Source: Branchiostoma floridae (taxonomy: Eukaryota > Chordata > Leptocardii > Amphioxiformes > Branchiostomatidae). Taken from it: a stretch of 64,000 nucleotides of DNA. The position numbers and the translations under genes are program-made. This document shows, piece after piece, positions 10,731 to 24,196 of this stretch. Position 1 is the first letter of the stretch. Every line of letters begins with the position of its first letter. Below the pieces are notes generated by a model. That model had not been told where the DNA came from. It worked only from the letters and a program-made list of their open reading frames with translations, and did no database searches. The stretch spans positions 14,716,581 through 14,780,580 of the forward strand of contig NC_049981.1 of NCBI RefSeq assembly GCF_000003815.2. Reading direction: 5' to 3'.

Positions 10731-13712
10731 TCAATTTAAACCACTGCAAAAATTTCAACATTTACAGTGTAGTCTTACAATTACAGATACACTATGCCTG
10801 CTTTTTCAGGAGACGTTGACATGTAAATTTTTGTCTCCTCTTTACACAAAGTACTATTATTCTACCAAATAGCCCACTTTCCCTGTCACTTGACACACAA
10901 ACTGACAGAGATAACAAAGGGAAAGAAAGGCTTCATACACTCCAATTACAGATAATTTTCCATCCTGAATCAGGAACCCAGCAATTTCCATTCCCTGAAC
11001 TTGTAATTATCAAACTTTGGACATTTGAGGACCCTGGCAAATGAAATAGTCCAATAATTTCATTGAACATACTTTTTCTACCCCACTGTGTGGTTACCAT
11101 ATAAAGTGTTCATATTGCAGTAACAAATATACACCAAGATAATATCTGATTGTGTGCTTTAGCTGAGATGCTGGTTACCTACTAGATATTAAAAAAGGTA
11201 TGACTGATTTTCTATGAGAACGAAATTATACCTATTTGAATCTCATTCACCCCTAATTCAAATAATTGGCACCTTCATTCCTGGTTCCTGTCATAACAAC
11301 AAGGTCACATCCACTATTACAAAAGGGGTGACCAGCATGTGGAGTATATGATACACTGTTTCATAGTCAAGTTCCAAAAGATCCATGCAGTTCATATGTC
11401 AAAGTTTTGACCCCTTTCTTTTCCCTCTGTGGTAGGCCTAGAAATGATAGATATAGGAATTAATTGGGTTTGAATGGGGAATTCAGATGAACCAGACAGT
11501 AACAGATGGGAGTTAACCAAACAACAAGGCTGGAACAAAAGGAGGTTTCAGAGTTTCATGTTCAAGGACATCCCACTGTGTCTCCTACACAGCTTCTTTT
11601 TTTTCTGGACAGATGGGAAAGTGAAACTTAATCTTGTACAGTGAAGAGATGTCAATAAATTTACATTCACGTTTTTAATCATACACTGCAAAACCAACCT
11701 TTGGTACCTGTGTGAAATTCCACCAGATTTTCAAGTAGCTTATGGAATAAAGCAGAAACAACAAGCTGAATTTTTTTGTCAACTGAACGGTATACCACAA
11801 CTTCAATTAATATGTAAGTTGACAACATTCACTAGAATTTGCAGCTTAATAATGCTTTTGTTATGAACATACCAATACACATATCTATGTATGGCAGGAA
11901 AAAAGGGGGTTAATTTTCCTTTGCTATCAGAATAATTTCTCTATCAATTGTATGTGACAATAACTCATTCAAAACCCTTACTTATGAAGAATGCTTCCCC
12001 TCATTATCCCTTCAAAGGGGTACAGGCATATTGGCAGAACAGCCTGAGGTCAGGGGGTCAAGGCCAGGGGTATGCCCAAATAAGGCATGTTGAGCAGAGC
12101 CTCCATATGGAAGGGAAGATTAAGTGTTCTGGTTGCTAAGCAACAGAAACCCTGTCATCAGGATGAAAAATGTATTGTGTAGCTCTTTAGAATCCTCAGC
12201 AGTGGGAAAATCAGGCTTTCTGGAATAATTGGATTTACATGTAGGAGGGATGCCAGGCTAGGCATGATGTGCGCCTTTGCTTGGGGCCTCCAGAAAAAAT
12301 CTTTGTTTCAGTGAAAACCAATTTACCTGTTCTTTGGAAAAGAATCACGCAATCAAAAAAGAGAGAAATGTTAACTTTCAGTAATTCCTAATTTATCAAG
12401 TTTAATTTAAACTTTTGCACACTTTCCCCCTACGTTTCCAGATGTTTAACTGCTGTGAAAGAACAGTTCCTTGAAAAATGAATTGCACAACCTAATAAAG
12501 TATATTGCATACATTATTTTTTCCTACATTTCCCAATTTTTAGCAGAGCAGCTCTTAAAAACAATGTAAGTTGCTTTTCACAGCTTTCCCATCAATGCAT
12601 GTAGATTTTGTGACTTCCTCTGAGAGGTTTTCTAAATAAAGGGGAAAAAAATGAAGGGGAAAATTTTTGTGACAGACCACGCTAAGTTGATCTCTGTTAC
12701 GTCATTATGCTTGAATGTGGCCACATTCTTGTTCCCATTTTATTTTCAACCATGACCTTGAAATTCCAAAAACATCCATCCATTTGGATGTCAGTGGCCT
12801 TGATCAACTGACTGTTTCCATTCAGTTTGACTCCTTTGGTACCCATGCCTAACATTCTCCCCATAGCTTTTGCATAACCGTTCACCCAACACTACAAATG
12901 AAGTCATTCCCATTGAATTTTGACTCTGTTTAAACAAAAATAGACCATTTCTACATTTGTTTGAGGTGGATATTTTCATCAGTTTATGGTTTATATGTAG
13001 GAAAAATGATTTTCTCTATATCAACAAGTCACAATGCAATGATCACATTGTAAACATGATAATCCAAATCACAAACCATTTGCTCAGAAAAAATGGTTTG
13101 AAACTGATATGGTTATTAGATGTGTGTTGTTGTTTTCAGATAGACCTGATCACTTGTGAATTTTATGTTCATGTATATTTTGTAACTATGTTATTTTCCT
13201 GTGTGCCATGTAATTTTTGGTTTGTATGCTGATAAGGGCCACAGGAAGAGTAAGCTGCAATATAATAAACTTGTATATTGTTTATCTACATGTAATTGCG
13301 GATCTTAATAAATCTTCATATATCAGTTAGAAAGAGGCAAAATTCAAGTGTGCATAAAGAACTGACTGTTATCAATGCTGTTGCCACTAGATGTATACAG
13401 CTTTTACCTTTTCCCTAATACAGTGCATTCTGTATGATCACAGTGATCTGATATAATGGTTTACCAATGGTCTACCATTGTACTGCATTAGATGGAATTG
13501 CGTGTACCACAAGTTTTGGATAATGCATACTAAACTATGTAGTCCACAATTGGCATTTCATGTTTCTTAATCATGACAGATCTAAGTATAGCCTTAGTAT
13601 TAAGTAATAAGTCTTCATTTCTTGCATTTGCTCCCAAAACAGACTGGGAAGATTTTAAATGACACCCTTAGGTCACAAATTATACATTCTGAGGTAAATG
13701 GCAAAATGAAGG

Positions 13713-13788
13713 CAGCCTTTTGGCTATGTTATTGCAACATACCAACTAGACAGCCTTTTGGCTATGTTATTGCAACATACCAACTAGA
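13713..13788. repeat. 38-bp perfect tandem duplication
   Basis: The unit beginning CAGCCTTTTGGCTATG occurs twice head to tail without a mismatch (13713-13750 and 13751-13788), followed by CAGC. This marks a recent local duplication. The unit itself is partly palindromic (CAGCC...GGCT). Confidence 0.97.
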
Positions 13789-14979
13789 CAGCACACTGCA
13801 CTTTAGTGAAGTGGATTTAATAATATCCTTTCTCATCATGAGAAATCTTCAATCTGTATTTCATATTTTGTTCCATGAACTGTTGTTTACATGTATGTCT
13901 GTTTATGGCACATTTAGAAGTAGGTTTCACAAATTACTCCTCTCCTATCACAAAGGAATTGTTTTTCTATTTGTAGTTCCTTAAAATAATTCCTAAATTG
14001 CACGTTTAATACATTTTGTTGTTCCTGTCAACATTTCTCCATAACGTAAGCTGTGTTCCTTGCACAACCAGCTACCCAAATCAAGTATTCATTTCCATAG
14101 GGAAGCCCTGCTCTGGTTAACAATCAATGCGACTGTCAACACAAATGCTCATTTTTCAATTGATAAGTTAGTCATTAGCTAACTATTTGTTGAGCAGTAA
14201 GGTGAGTTTGCGTGCTGGCCTTGTGGAGGTGAGTTACCACACCACCATTCCTGGGTCACCAGGACTTAGCGCTACAGCCACAGATGCCCTGAGATGAACC
14301 TACCTCAGAGGAAAAGTAGTTCCGGGCATCCTGCCATGAATAGGGGCCAACGAAAGGTGTTTCTGGGTAGAGGAGTGACCAATGGGCTCCTGTGGTCAAT
14401 TCAAGGGTGGCACCTTTTCTGTTTGATTGACCAACAGGGGCAGTAAACATGCTTTCTTCTTACTTTCTTCTTACTGTGTCCTATTCTGCACTCTTTTCCA
14501 AAACATCTCTAACCATTAATTTGGAGAATGGACTTGATTCTGTTTACACAAGGCAGATTTTGTTGTTTAGTTCATTCAAGATTTTACAGAAAAATTCATA
14601 TAAATCCAGTATTATGTCAAATCCCTTTACAGTTAATGTCCCCAACCAAGCTACATTGTACAGACGTGTGATTTTTGTTGCTAACACTCTCTTTCTTGAC
14701 ATTTTCATATCATAACATTATCTGGAATGACAACATCAAAAGTGGTTACCCTTCAGCTAGATTTCCTTACAACATGTTTCCATGAGTGTTTAAAAAAGAG
14801 TGACTCCAAGTCCAAGCACTTTGTAGCTTAAACACTATTTAAGAAAAAAAAAGCATTGACTCAGAGATTAAAACTTCTATGAACCATAAAGCCATTACAT
14901 TTGGCTCATTTGGTTACCATATTACTCACCTACTGGTATTTTGATACATGTTCTCTATTTCTAAGATCTATTTGGGGCA

Positions 14980-15010
14980 AGGAGGTTGAAAAAGAAATTT
15001 TCAACCTCCT
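14980..15010. repeat. short-loop inverted repeat (hairpin)
   Basis: AGGAGGTTGAAAA and TTTTCAACCTCCT are perfect 13-bp inverted arms separated by 5 bp. Flanking GGGGCA and GCTTGC allow imperfect extension of the stem. The loop is very short for a microRNA precursor, so I call only an inverted repeat. Confidence 0.85.
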
Positions 15011-16145
15011 CGCTTGCGGCAGTTCAAAACAACTTAGAGATTTTTTTAAAATTTCTTTTTTAAAATTAAACTTCACATAATGTTTTTTCCTATTGTTCAT
15101 TATTTCTACTTCCCCTATGGCTTTCACTGTGAAGGTATTTTGTTTATGATACATACATACAGCAATTCCTTTTGTATTCAAAGGCCAAATAAATTCTGTT
15201 GGTGTTACTGTAGAAAAATGTGTAAATGCTACCTGTATTGGTATGGGGAGGTCAAATTCATATAAATACTAAATGATTATGCAACATTTCTGGGGCAAAA
15301 GAGCCTATAGTTTGGTAGCTTAATGCATATGTGTGATTGTGAAGTATGCATATGTGAGCTTCTGTTTTCAATAAAGGGGCATAGGCTGCTGTATTTGTAA
15401 ATCCTTGAGTTACATGTATGTATCAGAATACATTTTGTGTGGACTAGTAGTCACATCTTCAGCCCAAAATACTGCCAACAGTTTAATAGAAAATCATTGT
15501 ATATACTAGACAATGCAGGGATGCTTTCATTTCTCTATATGCTTACATACCTCAAAACATGCAGAAGAAAATCTGTACATCACTGGTAATTGATACAGAA
15601 TATACAGAATCTGTTTACACATAGTACGGAAACTTAAGATATGGCATTTACTAACTAACACATTTAAGACAGGATTAAGATTGCTATTCTTTACATGTAT
15701 AGATACCTGATATATTTCATGTATGCCAGTCTTTGAGTATGATAACAGCAAGAGATGGAAGATTTGGAGGCCACTGAAACACAAGGTGAGACTGGACACC
15801 AAGCGGTCAGTCCAGGAGGGGGTGGTGGCATCTGATGGCACAGCCAGATTAATGGTCCCCCTGCGACCTCCCCAACCTTTTCTGAAGAACCCAGCGGGCC
15901 TTTCACACCAAGCTGACAAATAAACACCTTCAAGGGACCTGAAAATTCACAAATTGTCGAAGTCTCCCGCAAACACGGGCACACACAAATCCCGGGACCG
16001 CGCCAAGGGGATGTGAAGGGAGGTTGGGAAGGCTGGGGGCAGATCAGAGTAAATGGGGGGATGACTGGTGGGTATTTAAAGAAAGGGTACACACACCAAT
16101 CCCAGGCAGCTCCAGAGAGCTTGAGCTGTACTGGGGCTAGTGACA

Positions 16146-16156
16146 AAGATGGCGGC
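16146..16156 (+). promoter_or_regulatory. YY1-type motif in a local GC-rich patch
   Basis: AAGATGGCGGC matches the YY1 consensus that, in vertebrate housekeeping promoters, sits at or just downstream of the start site. It lies in a patch (about 15760-16200) noticeably richer in G+C than the surrounding intron. No linked exon with a convincing product is visible, so promoter function is unproven. Confidence 0.3.
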
Positions 16157-17136
16157 CATGCTTGGCCATCCACCCTCATTGAGCTGGAGCTATCACTTCC
16201 TCGTGTAATACTAATCTTGGATAAAACCAGCCTTTTCAGTCTTCCCTGTCCAAACTTTTCTCCTAAAAAAAGGTCTATGTGCTATATTTCTGGGTTGAAT
16301 ATTCTTGATGTTTTCTTGTTTGTTTTCATGGGATAAAAGAGAATAAACTGACAACACACTTACACTGAACTATCTCAAGAACAGATCTGTCCTGCACGCT
16401 GCACTCTTAAATTTTTTTTTAATCAACACCTTGTCTCTTGTTGCATAAAAGATGGTAGTTCTGGCCCTTTTCCGGAACCTATTTACACATGCCAATACCT
16501 TATGACCGAAATCCAATAATAAATTGGAAACAAAAGGATAGTGCTCGCCTTGGAGAAGCTGTCAAATAAATAGGAAAGAAACTAAAATGCAGTTCTGGAT
16601 AACACTCACCCATTGTTTGTGCGATATGGTATGCATGTAGTGAACTTTACAGTCACATTGTACATTGCTTCACATACAGGTAGCTTGTACAATTGGAACC
16701 ATAAGGCACATTTAAATCCAAGAAAAACATGCAAGGATTTAGAGCATGTACCATTCTTATTACCTTCCAAATGACTTACAGATGAACTCCCTCTTTAATG
16801 TCAAGGGCAAAGATGGCCAAGGACAAGTGAGGATATGACTTTGTATGGATTTTCTACAACCAATCTCATAACAGTTACTGTAAAGTGTTATCATCGCAGT
16901 CATCGTATACATGTACATGTCAGTTGAGTATGTAGTGGTGAACTTCCTTGACTTCTTTAGACCACTATCCCCCTAGGACTTTGTAAGTCTGATTTTTTCT
17001 ACACACATGATTTCCATACACCCTCACCTTTGCAGTAACTAGCCATGAATGTGAAGGATGAAGATGGTCAAGGTAACGTCAGTTCTGACTTTTGCTTGAA
17101 CTTGAAGGCATTTCATTTTTGTATAAATAAAGTATG

Positions 17137-17234
17137 CACTCACTCACTCACTCACTCACTCACTCACTCACTCACTCACTCACTCACTCACTCACTCACT
17201 CACTCACTCACACTCACTCACTCACTCACTCACT
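17137..17234. repeat. (CACT)n microsatellite
   Basis: About 98 bp of almost pure CACT tetranucleotide repeats with a single interruption near 17211. It is directly preceded by GTATAAATAAAGTA, resembling the A-rich 3' end of a retroposon that may have seeded the array. Confidence 0.97.
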
Positions 17235-18825
17235 ATTAAGTTCTTGGCTACCCTTCCCCATATTGCAAGGTTTAGATGTGCTTGATGTTGTGTCTCTTTG
17301 ATCGTAAAAAGATAATTTTACTCAATTTAATCAAAAATTGCTTGTGTTGTATAGGGTTTCGCACCACATTTTTAGCTGTGTAGCCAATGTGTCAGTGGGT
17401 AAACTGCCCTTTAATAGTGATAAGAAAGCTGTGGCCCAGTCAGTTCACCAGAAATCTGATAGCATGAGAGAATGACCCCACCTAAAGTAAGCACCTTGCC
17501 TCCCCACCATCAACATGTGCAACACTGTAGATGTTTCTAAAGTTAGGACATATCCAGTTGCACATCTCAAAGGCCCAGTGTCATGGTAGGGCGAGTGTAA
17601 TGCATACAAAGCACACAGCAACACAACCCTACACAGGTAAATGCGATGTCTCCACTGCTAACAATGGATTACTTTGTATCCATGGCCATCAAGTTGTAGC
17701 AGTTTATAAACATAACCTCTTGGGTGAACACCCTTGAAAACATATTCAGTGCCAAAGGTTTTAATGATCAACTTACAAGACAGTCTGCAGGCCTTTTCCC
17801 TGAGGCGTAGCAAGCTATTTATTCACTGTTTATCCTAGCTGGCTGGCTCTTATTCAATGTTTAAGCATTGTCGGTAAATTATTGACTTTAATTCAACGAA
17901 ACACATTGTGTGATAACCTGAATTCATCAGTGAGCATTGTCTTGTACTTTTACTATTGAGACTGTTAAAAGTATAATCACAATTAAACATAAGATTATCA
18001 CCTGTATGGAAAAGATTGTGTTTTTCTCACGTCTTTTTGTCTTTTCAATTAAAATTAAGTATTCAACCCATAAAATGATACTATTGCTGTGCAAGATTTT
18101 AAGTTTCTATCTCATGCAACAAGGCACATGATCTTAAGTTACCTTGCTGTTTACAGGTAAAACTGCAGGTGTAGTTAAGAATATGTCTGTCACACTGCTA
18201 TGTGTAACAGATGAGGACAGAAAACCCAAGACAACCTTAAAACAAACAGTAGTTGACCTATGAACCTGAGAGCAGCTCAAGCACATATACCTGCCTGCCA
18301 CACCTTGCTGGACCTGTTTGATCCAGCTGTGACCAGTTATGACCTTTTGAAGTTACGACTGCCACAAAGATTCCAACTGCAACTTCAAACAATGTACAAA
18401 TGCCTCTATACACCTCCTAGAGCAAAATTAAGTCCTTGCCCACTCATTACCTTTGCCAAGAAGGTAATGTTTTTTTTGTATGTATGTTTTTACGTGATTC
18501 ATCAGCATGACTCAAGATGACACATGTACAAATGTACTACTACATGGATGGACTGTTATAGAACAATCTGGTGTATTTAGGACTTAAACAAGGTTGTGCA
18601 CCATAGAAGAAATGATTAGATTTTTGGCCATCTGAAAAATGAAATTCATGTAGCCATTCCTTTGGAGACCCAGGTCTTTTACAAGAGAGTGAAACACTTA
18701 CTATTTTTTTTTTTGATAGGGCATGTTGATGTACATCCCATCTGAAAAGATGTGGGTGGATTTTTCCATAATCATAAATGTAGATGTTCAATCCTGCCAT
18801 CAGCCTCTTACAGGGAGGAGCCAAG

Positions 18826-19035
18826 CAGGGCTGGCTCCAGGACCCGACATTCCATTGCTTGTCGGGACAAAAAAATTCACCCCCTCCTTACAAAAAATAT
18901 GAACTTTCAAATTGATAAAAACATATGTTCTTAGGTTTAAAATGACAGATTTACAGATTTAAAAAGCAAATTAACAGCATGGGTTCCCAACAAAGAGTGG
19001 GACTGGAAAAAAAGTTCAAGCTAGAGACAGCCCTG
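18826..19035. mobile_element. hAT-like MITE (210 bp) with 8-bp target duplication
   Basis: It begins CAGGGCTGGCTCCAG and ends CTAGAGACAGCCCTG, giving imperfect terminal inverted repeats of about 15 bp starting with the CAGGG typical of hAT elements. The flanks are GAGCCAAG on the left (18818-18825) and GTGCCAAG on the right (19036-19043). This is an 8-bp target-site duplication with one mismatch, the length expected for hAT. There is no transposase reading frame. Partial copies occur near 7035, 21777 and 26409. Confidence 0.8.
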
Positions 19036-19974
19036 GTGCCAAGGAGAACATGTGTTTTGATGCTTTGCCTAGCTAGAAGGACTCTCAACTGGCTGCTCCA
19101 GGCAAGACCTTGCAGTAGAGGTCATTGTCCTGAGTAACCTAGGTAGGTATGTCTGCTCCACACATGCCAAACAACACCAGCTAATGAAGTCATTCCCGGC
19201 ATCCGCTTGTCCCTATTTCTAGGGTTCTAGGTCGGGCCCATTGTAGTCACTACTGACCACAATTTCCCCAGCAGAAAGGAAACAATCAATGCTGAAGCAC
19301 TGGTATGCTTCCTTTCCTGCAATTATGCAAATGTGCCCAGAATACTCTACTTACAGTAATTTTCTTTCATTTCCATTCCCCACCCAGGTTGCACACTTTC
19401 TGCATAATCGAAATGCTGTTACTTTGGCATGTGTCAAAGCATACTCTGGTAACTTCTACACTTCTACATTCAACACACTACAGACCCAGATCAACAAGAA
19501 GATATCGTAAATTTGTACCCATAACACCTTGTCAAAAGTAGATGCCACAGAAGGACGTTTCCTTCTAACAGATGTGACTGGCAACATTTATCAGAATGCT
19601 GCCATGCCCCATGAAAAAGCAGAATTGAAAGGAACGAATTTACGACCATAACAAACAATGTTTTATGCTTAACAAGTGGTGTAAGTGGACAACTGTACAA
19701 TCTTTCCATTAAAGATAGCAAATTCAAACAAAATTGTGACTGCTGGGCTTTGTCAAAAATTAACCAGGTAGAGTTAATTGAGCCTGACCAGTGGCGAAAA
19801 CAAGTCAATGGATCTTCCTTGAAAAAAAATCTGGCCAGTATAGATTAAACATGAAACTTTCTTACCTATATTCAGAAGAAAAAAAATATTTAACAATATC
19901 TGACACTGACTGTTTTTTTCTCCTTTTGCTGCCTAGAAATGTCAAAGTCTGGCAGCAAGTGTCAAGCAAAGTGT

Positions 19975-20250
19975 CCGATACTGTAATGGTAGGGTGTTGG
20001 GGTCAAAGCCCGGAGGTCATAGAGTCCCCTAAAATGCTTTATGTTGTGCACTAGGTAAACACACTTGACACAAATTTCCTTTTTTTTTTCAACCAGGTAA
20101 AAATGTGTGCCTGGCTTTAGTCTGGGTTAGGGACGTCCCTCAGATAGGATGTTAGATGGAGGTCCCCTCTTTGAGCATGTAAAAGAGCTGGCTATACAAT
20201 GTCTTCTAGACTTTTTCCCGGTGTGAAGGGATAAAATAAATCTGTCCCAG
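19975..20250 (+). mobile_element. SINE-like retroposon
   Basis: The head has a TGGTAGGGTGTTGG segment resembling an RNA polymerase III A box and, soon after, GGTCAAAGCCC resembling a B box, which suggests a tRNA-derived head. The body contains GTAAACACACTTGACAC, AAATTTCC and a TGTGCCTGGCTTTAGTC stretch. I remember this arrangement from interspersed repeats common in deuterostome genomes. The 3' end near 20250 is uncertain, and no flanking direct repeat was identified. Confidence 0.5.
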
Positions 20251-21776
20251 TATGTAGCTTGCACTCTTCAGTTTAAACTTAGTGTGTTATGCAATAAGGT
20301 GACTTTCCAGGTATGCAATACAAACAAACAAATGGAAACAAACATACAACCTATCTGGCTAGATGCAATCTGTAAAGCAAGCTGTTGTTGTCGCATTATT
20401 CCATATACATGTACAACTGGTGTATTGATCAACCAGTCATTGTATTGTTGTTCTCCTTTAGGATTCATAAAAGATGCGATGGAATACAAAGGATTGTTCT
20501 GGCTGTTCTTCGGTTCAAAAGTTCATGCCATCTGTTAGCACATGAAGGGAAGGTGTAAAACTAGCTCACTGTTGCCAAGCCTGCTTCTCAGTAGGACCAG
20601 TGGTCAGATCATCAATACTTGTTCAGGTTCAAAAACCTGCCGATTCAGGAGCAAAATTGACCTCAAATTACAAATGATTACTGTCACAGCCAAAGTGGTG
20701 GGGACACAGCACTTGCAGGCCGTTACAAATGTGTCTGTTCTGGTGGCATATAGTATATGATATACATTGTACGTCACAGGATTAGGTGGCACATCTGTGC
20801 GACATGTTCCAAACACCAACAACGCATGCACACTCTACGTACATAAACTATTTTCTCATTTTCTTGGGATAAAGCCTCAGCTAAGCATGGGTTGTACTAA
20901 CTTGTAGTAAATTTACAACACCATTAGTTTACAGAGATCAAGTTCATTTTAACATCCCACATCACAGCCTAGCTGGAACGCTGGAACATGGCATGCTGTC
21001 GCATAGACAACATGTCCATATGCCTGGTTTTCTAACATGTATCCTAACATTCTGTGAGTTCCAGTATACTTGTTTAGCAAATAAACATCAGACCATACAA
21101 TCAACAAGGTGTATACTTAGGCATCTAACATTCTTTTAAACAGCTTAATTTCTTGGGTGCACTGCCTTAGAACCTACCAATGCCTTTTCAACAAGGTCAT
21201 GACACACCTTAAGTAATTGTCTTGCCCCCTTTCTGTTCTTCTGTTCCGCCAATTTGAAAGCCATTAATTTGTACTTAGGCTGACATTCACAATGACCGTC
21301 CTGTCTTGACACAAACTTATGAGGGTCAACTCCCTCTTTATGCTGGGTCCAGTTTACCAGCATAGATAAGTGGCAGATTTGTTAATGTCACCCTTAAATT
21401 CAAAACAGCTTTATAATCCAAGACATTTACAGAGTGGGGTCACGTTTCATATGCCCTTGTCCTCTTTAACCACCTCCAGGCAATTCATCTACACTTCATT
21501 AGAAAGCTGCAAATTATAGCCTTATAACAAGTGTGCTAAATCGGTAAAAAGACCCATGCATTTCCCCTTTAACACCCTTTCACTAACTAGTGTTAAGCAG
21601 GGACATTGATATAAGTATTGCTCTCATCAATTTTAGTCAAAAACACCTGTTGGCTGCTGGAGCAAGCAGAGGGTATCATGATCAAGCTAACTAAGGTAAA
21701 AGGTCTTTTCTGTATAACTGTATAGGAAATTTGGCAAATGATCGTCTTCCACTCAAATTTTTGTGTCATTTCAAAG

Positions 21777-21850
21777 CAGGGCAGTCAACAGCTTTAAATT
21801 TTTGTCCGTCCCATCATTGGTTGGCAGCTCATGTTGTTAAGTTTTATGGT
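21777..21850. mobile_element. hAT-like MITE family, partial copy in inverse orientation
   Basis: It starts with the terminus CAGGGCAGTC and, read on the minus strand, contains TTAACAACATGAGCTGCC and AATGATGGGAC, matching the right half of the element at 18826-19035. The other terminus is not recognisable. Confidence 0.5.
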
Positions 21851-23180
21851 TATAAACTTATGTCTGTTACTCTAAGATTGGGAAAATATATTCTACTCCG
21901 TTTCATGTCATGAAGCTCAAATTGTTTGGATGGGTGTAGTGTTCAATATGTTTTTGTCCCAACAAGCAAATTTCCGTTTTGGATGGAGACTGAAGTGCTG
22001 TCTTCTACGGTGATGATCACTGATGAAAAACAATAATTCTATTTTCACTGGGGCCTTTACGTGTACATGTGCTTACAAGGGGCCATCCACCATCTGTTAG
22101 ACCAAGGTCTGTACTTCAGTAATACACAACACCAGCCCAACCACTGCCAAAGTGATCTACCTGTATCTGTCCTTGCCATCCTCAATACAGTTTTGTGAAA
22201 AGTCAAACTCCCTCTGGTGCCCATTCTGTTGCCCATTCTGTTGCCCTTGGGCCACATATATAGTTGCACATTGCGCTACAGCAAGTCCACTGGTGGAGTT
22301 GCGTGTTTAACTGCCATACCATAAGTGCTGAATGCTAAACATCTAGAAAGTTGTATGTACACATTGTACCATTTTCAGTCGTTTATTATCCCCGAACTGG
22401 GGTTTGAGCCCACTACTTGCCTCTCTTTCTCTTATTGTTTTCAGATCTTGTGAAGACCTATCCACATATTACCAAACATCATGGCAAACTATACATGTCA
22501 GGCCTTCTTGAGTTATCATATTCACAGACAAACACACACACACTCACACCTCCCCCAAATATAACCTGCTGGCAAAGGCAACAACAAGAAATAATGAGCT
22601 ACAAAGTAGGAGTACACCACTTCTCCTACAGACAGCTGTTTATAACCATACATGTACAAAATGTTACATTTGAGCACACAAATATTACATCCTTTTGACC
22701 CCACTGCTAGTTGAGCAATCTTAGTCTGATTCCTCCTATTATGTGGGTCCCATCTATGTCCATATTGCCAGTTCTTAGACTAACTCAAAAATCATATACA
22801 ACAAAATGGAAAATGCATTATGGCCCAGAAGTAGTCTGTATGACGCACATGACTAAATATTATCATACATCAAAGTAAGCCAATCTTTCATAGCATATCC
22901 TGAGAGGATGAAAGGCTTGAGTACATTTCCAAGAATACTTGCTGGCCTAAAAGTGAAACAGTGTTCATGTAGATTGTGTCCGGCTCATAAACACATCCAT
23001 CTTGGTGGCCATGGCAACACAGATTAAATGTCAGCGTTCCATCATTTCCAGACTTAATTTCTGGTGAAAGGAAGCTGACATTAGGGGTCAGCAGGACACC
23101 AACAAAGGACTGGACAACACAGATGAATGGATTTTGACATAACAAGAGACAACTTTTGAAAAGCACTACTGGTACATGTT

Positions 23181-23243
23181 TCACTCATCATGTGATGTGA
23201 TGTTGACGTGTCACTCATCATGTGATGTGATGTGATGTTGACG
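23181..23243. repeat. 30-bp tandem duplication with short insertion
   Basis: TCACTCATCATGTGATGTGA begins two adjacent units (23181-23210 and 23211-23243). The second carries one extra GTGAT step. The core is palindromic (ATCATGTGAT). Confidence 0.93.
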
Positions 23244-24196
23244 AAGAGTTGAGGTGTTTTTTTTTAAGTTGAAGTTTTTGAAAAGCTGTAAATTGTACAA
23301 TTACATACAGGCCCAATCAAGATACATTTTTTTCTAGATGTTGGCGAAGATGTCAGGGAGGATGTATACACATCGACAGGAAGGATCACGGCCTTGGATT
23401 GCAGGGTGCTTGGATTGCAGCCTGATACATTGTGGTACATTTTGTTTCTGCCTTAAGTCTGATTCATTCCTGTCCCAACATCTAGAAAACTGTGTCTTGA
23501 TCGGGGCCACTATACATAATGTTATATTTAGACTGATCAATAAATAGTGTACAAGCCATCAAGCACTGAAAAGGAAAACATGCTTGCTAAGTTGGGGTTT
23601 GCCTTTGTTTGACGAACTTAGATAAACATTGATTATTGAAGGCCACAATGTTGTGCCCTTATGATATAAGTTATACTAGGAAAAGCCTTTTTACACCTAT
23701 TTTCCCCACTTGGCAAAAATAGGTTGGTTTGGTACGGAACATCCTCTCCGTTGGGACATAAAGGCAGAGGCTGTACATGTGTTTGAGTAGAGCAAGCAGG
23801 TCAAAGCACCCAACATTGAAAAAATCAGGGACCATTCTGGTCTGAGCCAAATTTAACCCTATAGTCTGGTTCTGTGCTGCTTGCACGCAAATTGTACTGT
23901 ACGAATTAACTGGTGTTTTGCACCTACTCATTGGTTACTGGTTCTGCAAAACATAACAAAATCATGAACACTCTCTATTGCTCAAAGCTCTTGACATTCA
24001 ATGTGGGACATCTGTACATCTTGTGTATGCATTGTACTGCACAGATATCACCAATCAATGAATGTAGCTTGTGAGACAAGTAACTTTCCTATGACATCTG
24101 TCCTTTTGTAAAGAAAATGTATAAAAAAGGATGTCTGAGGAGATATCCAGACTGCTTATACATGTACCTAGAGAGAGACTTGACAATATACTTTAA

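Noticed and set aside
15691-16179. 162-codon minus-strand open frame, Pro- and Cys-rich
   Set aside because: It overlaps the GC-rich patch whose other strand is also open. Composition follows low stop density, with no recognisable domain.
17045-17239. Open frame encoding Thr-His-Ser-Leu repeats
   Set aside because: It is simply the translation of the CACT microsatellite.
22190-22260. Short tandem CCCATTCTGTTG units
   Set aside because: Only two to three 12-13 bp units; too small to support more than replication slippage.
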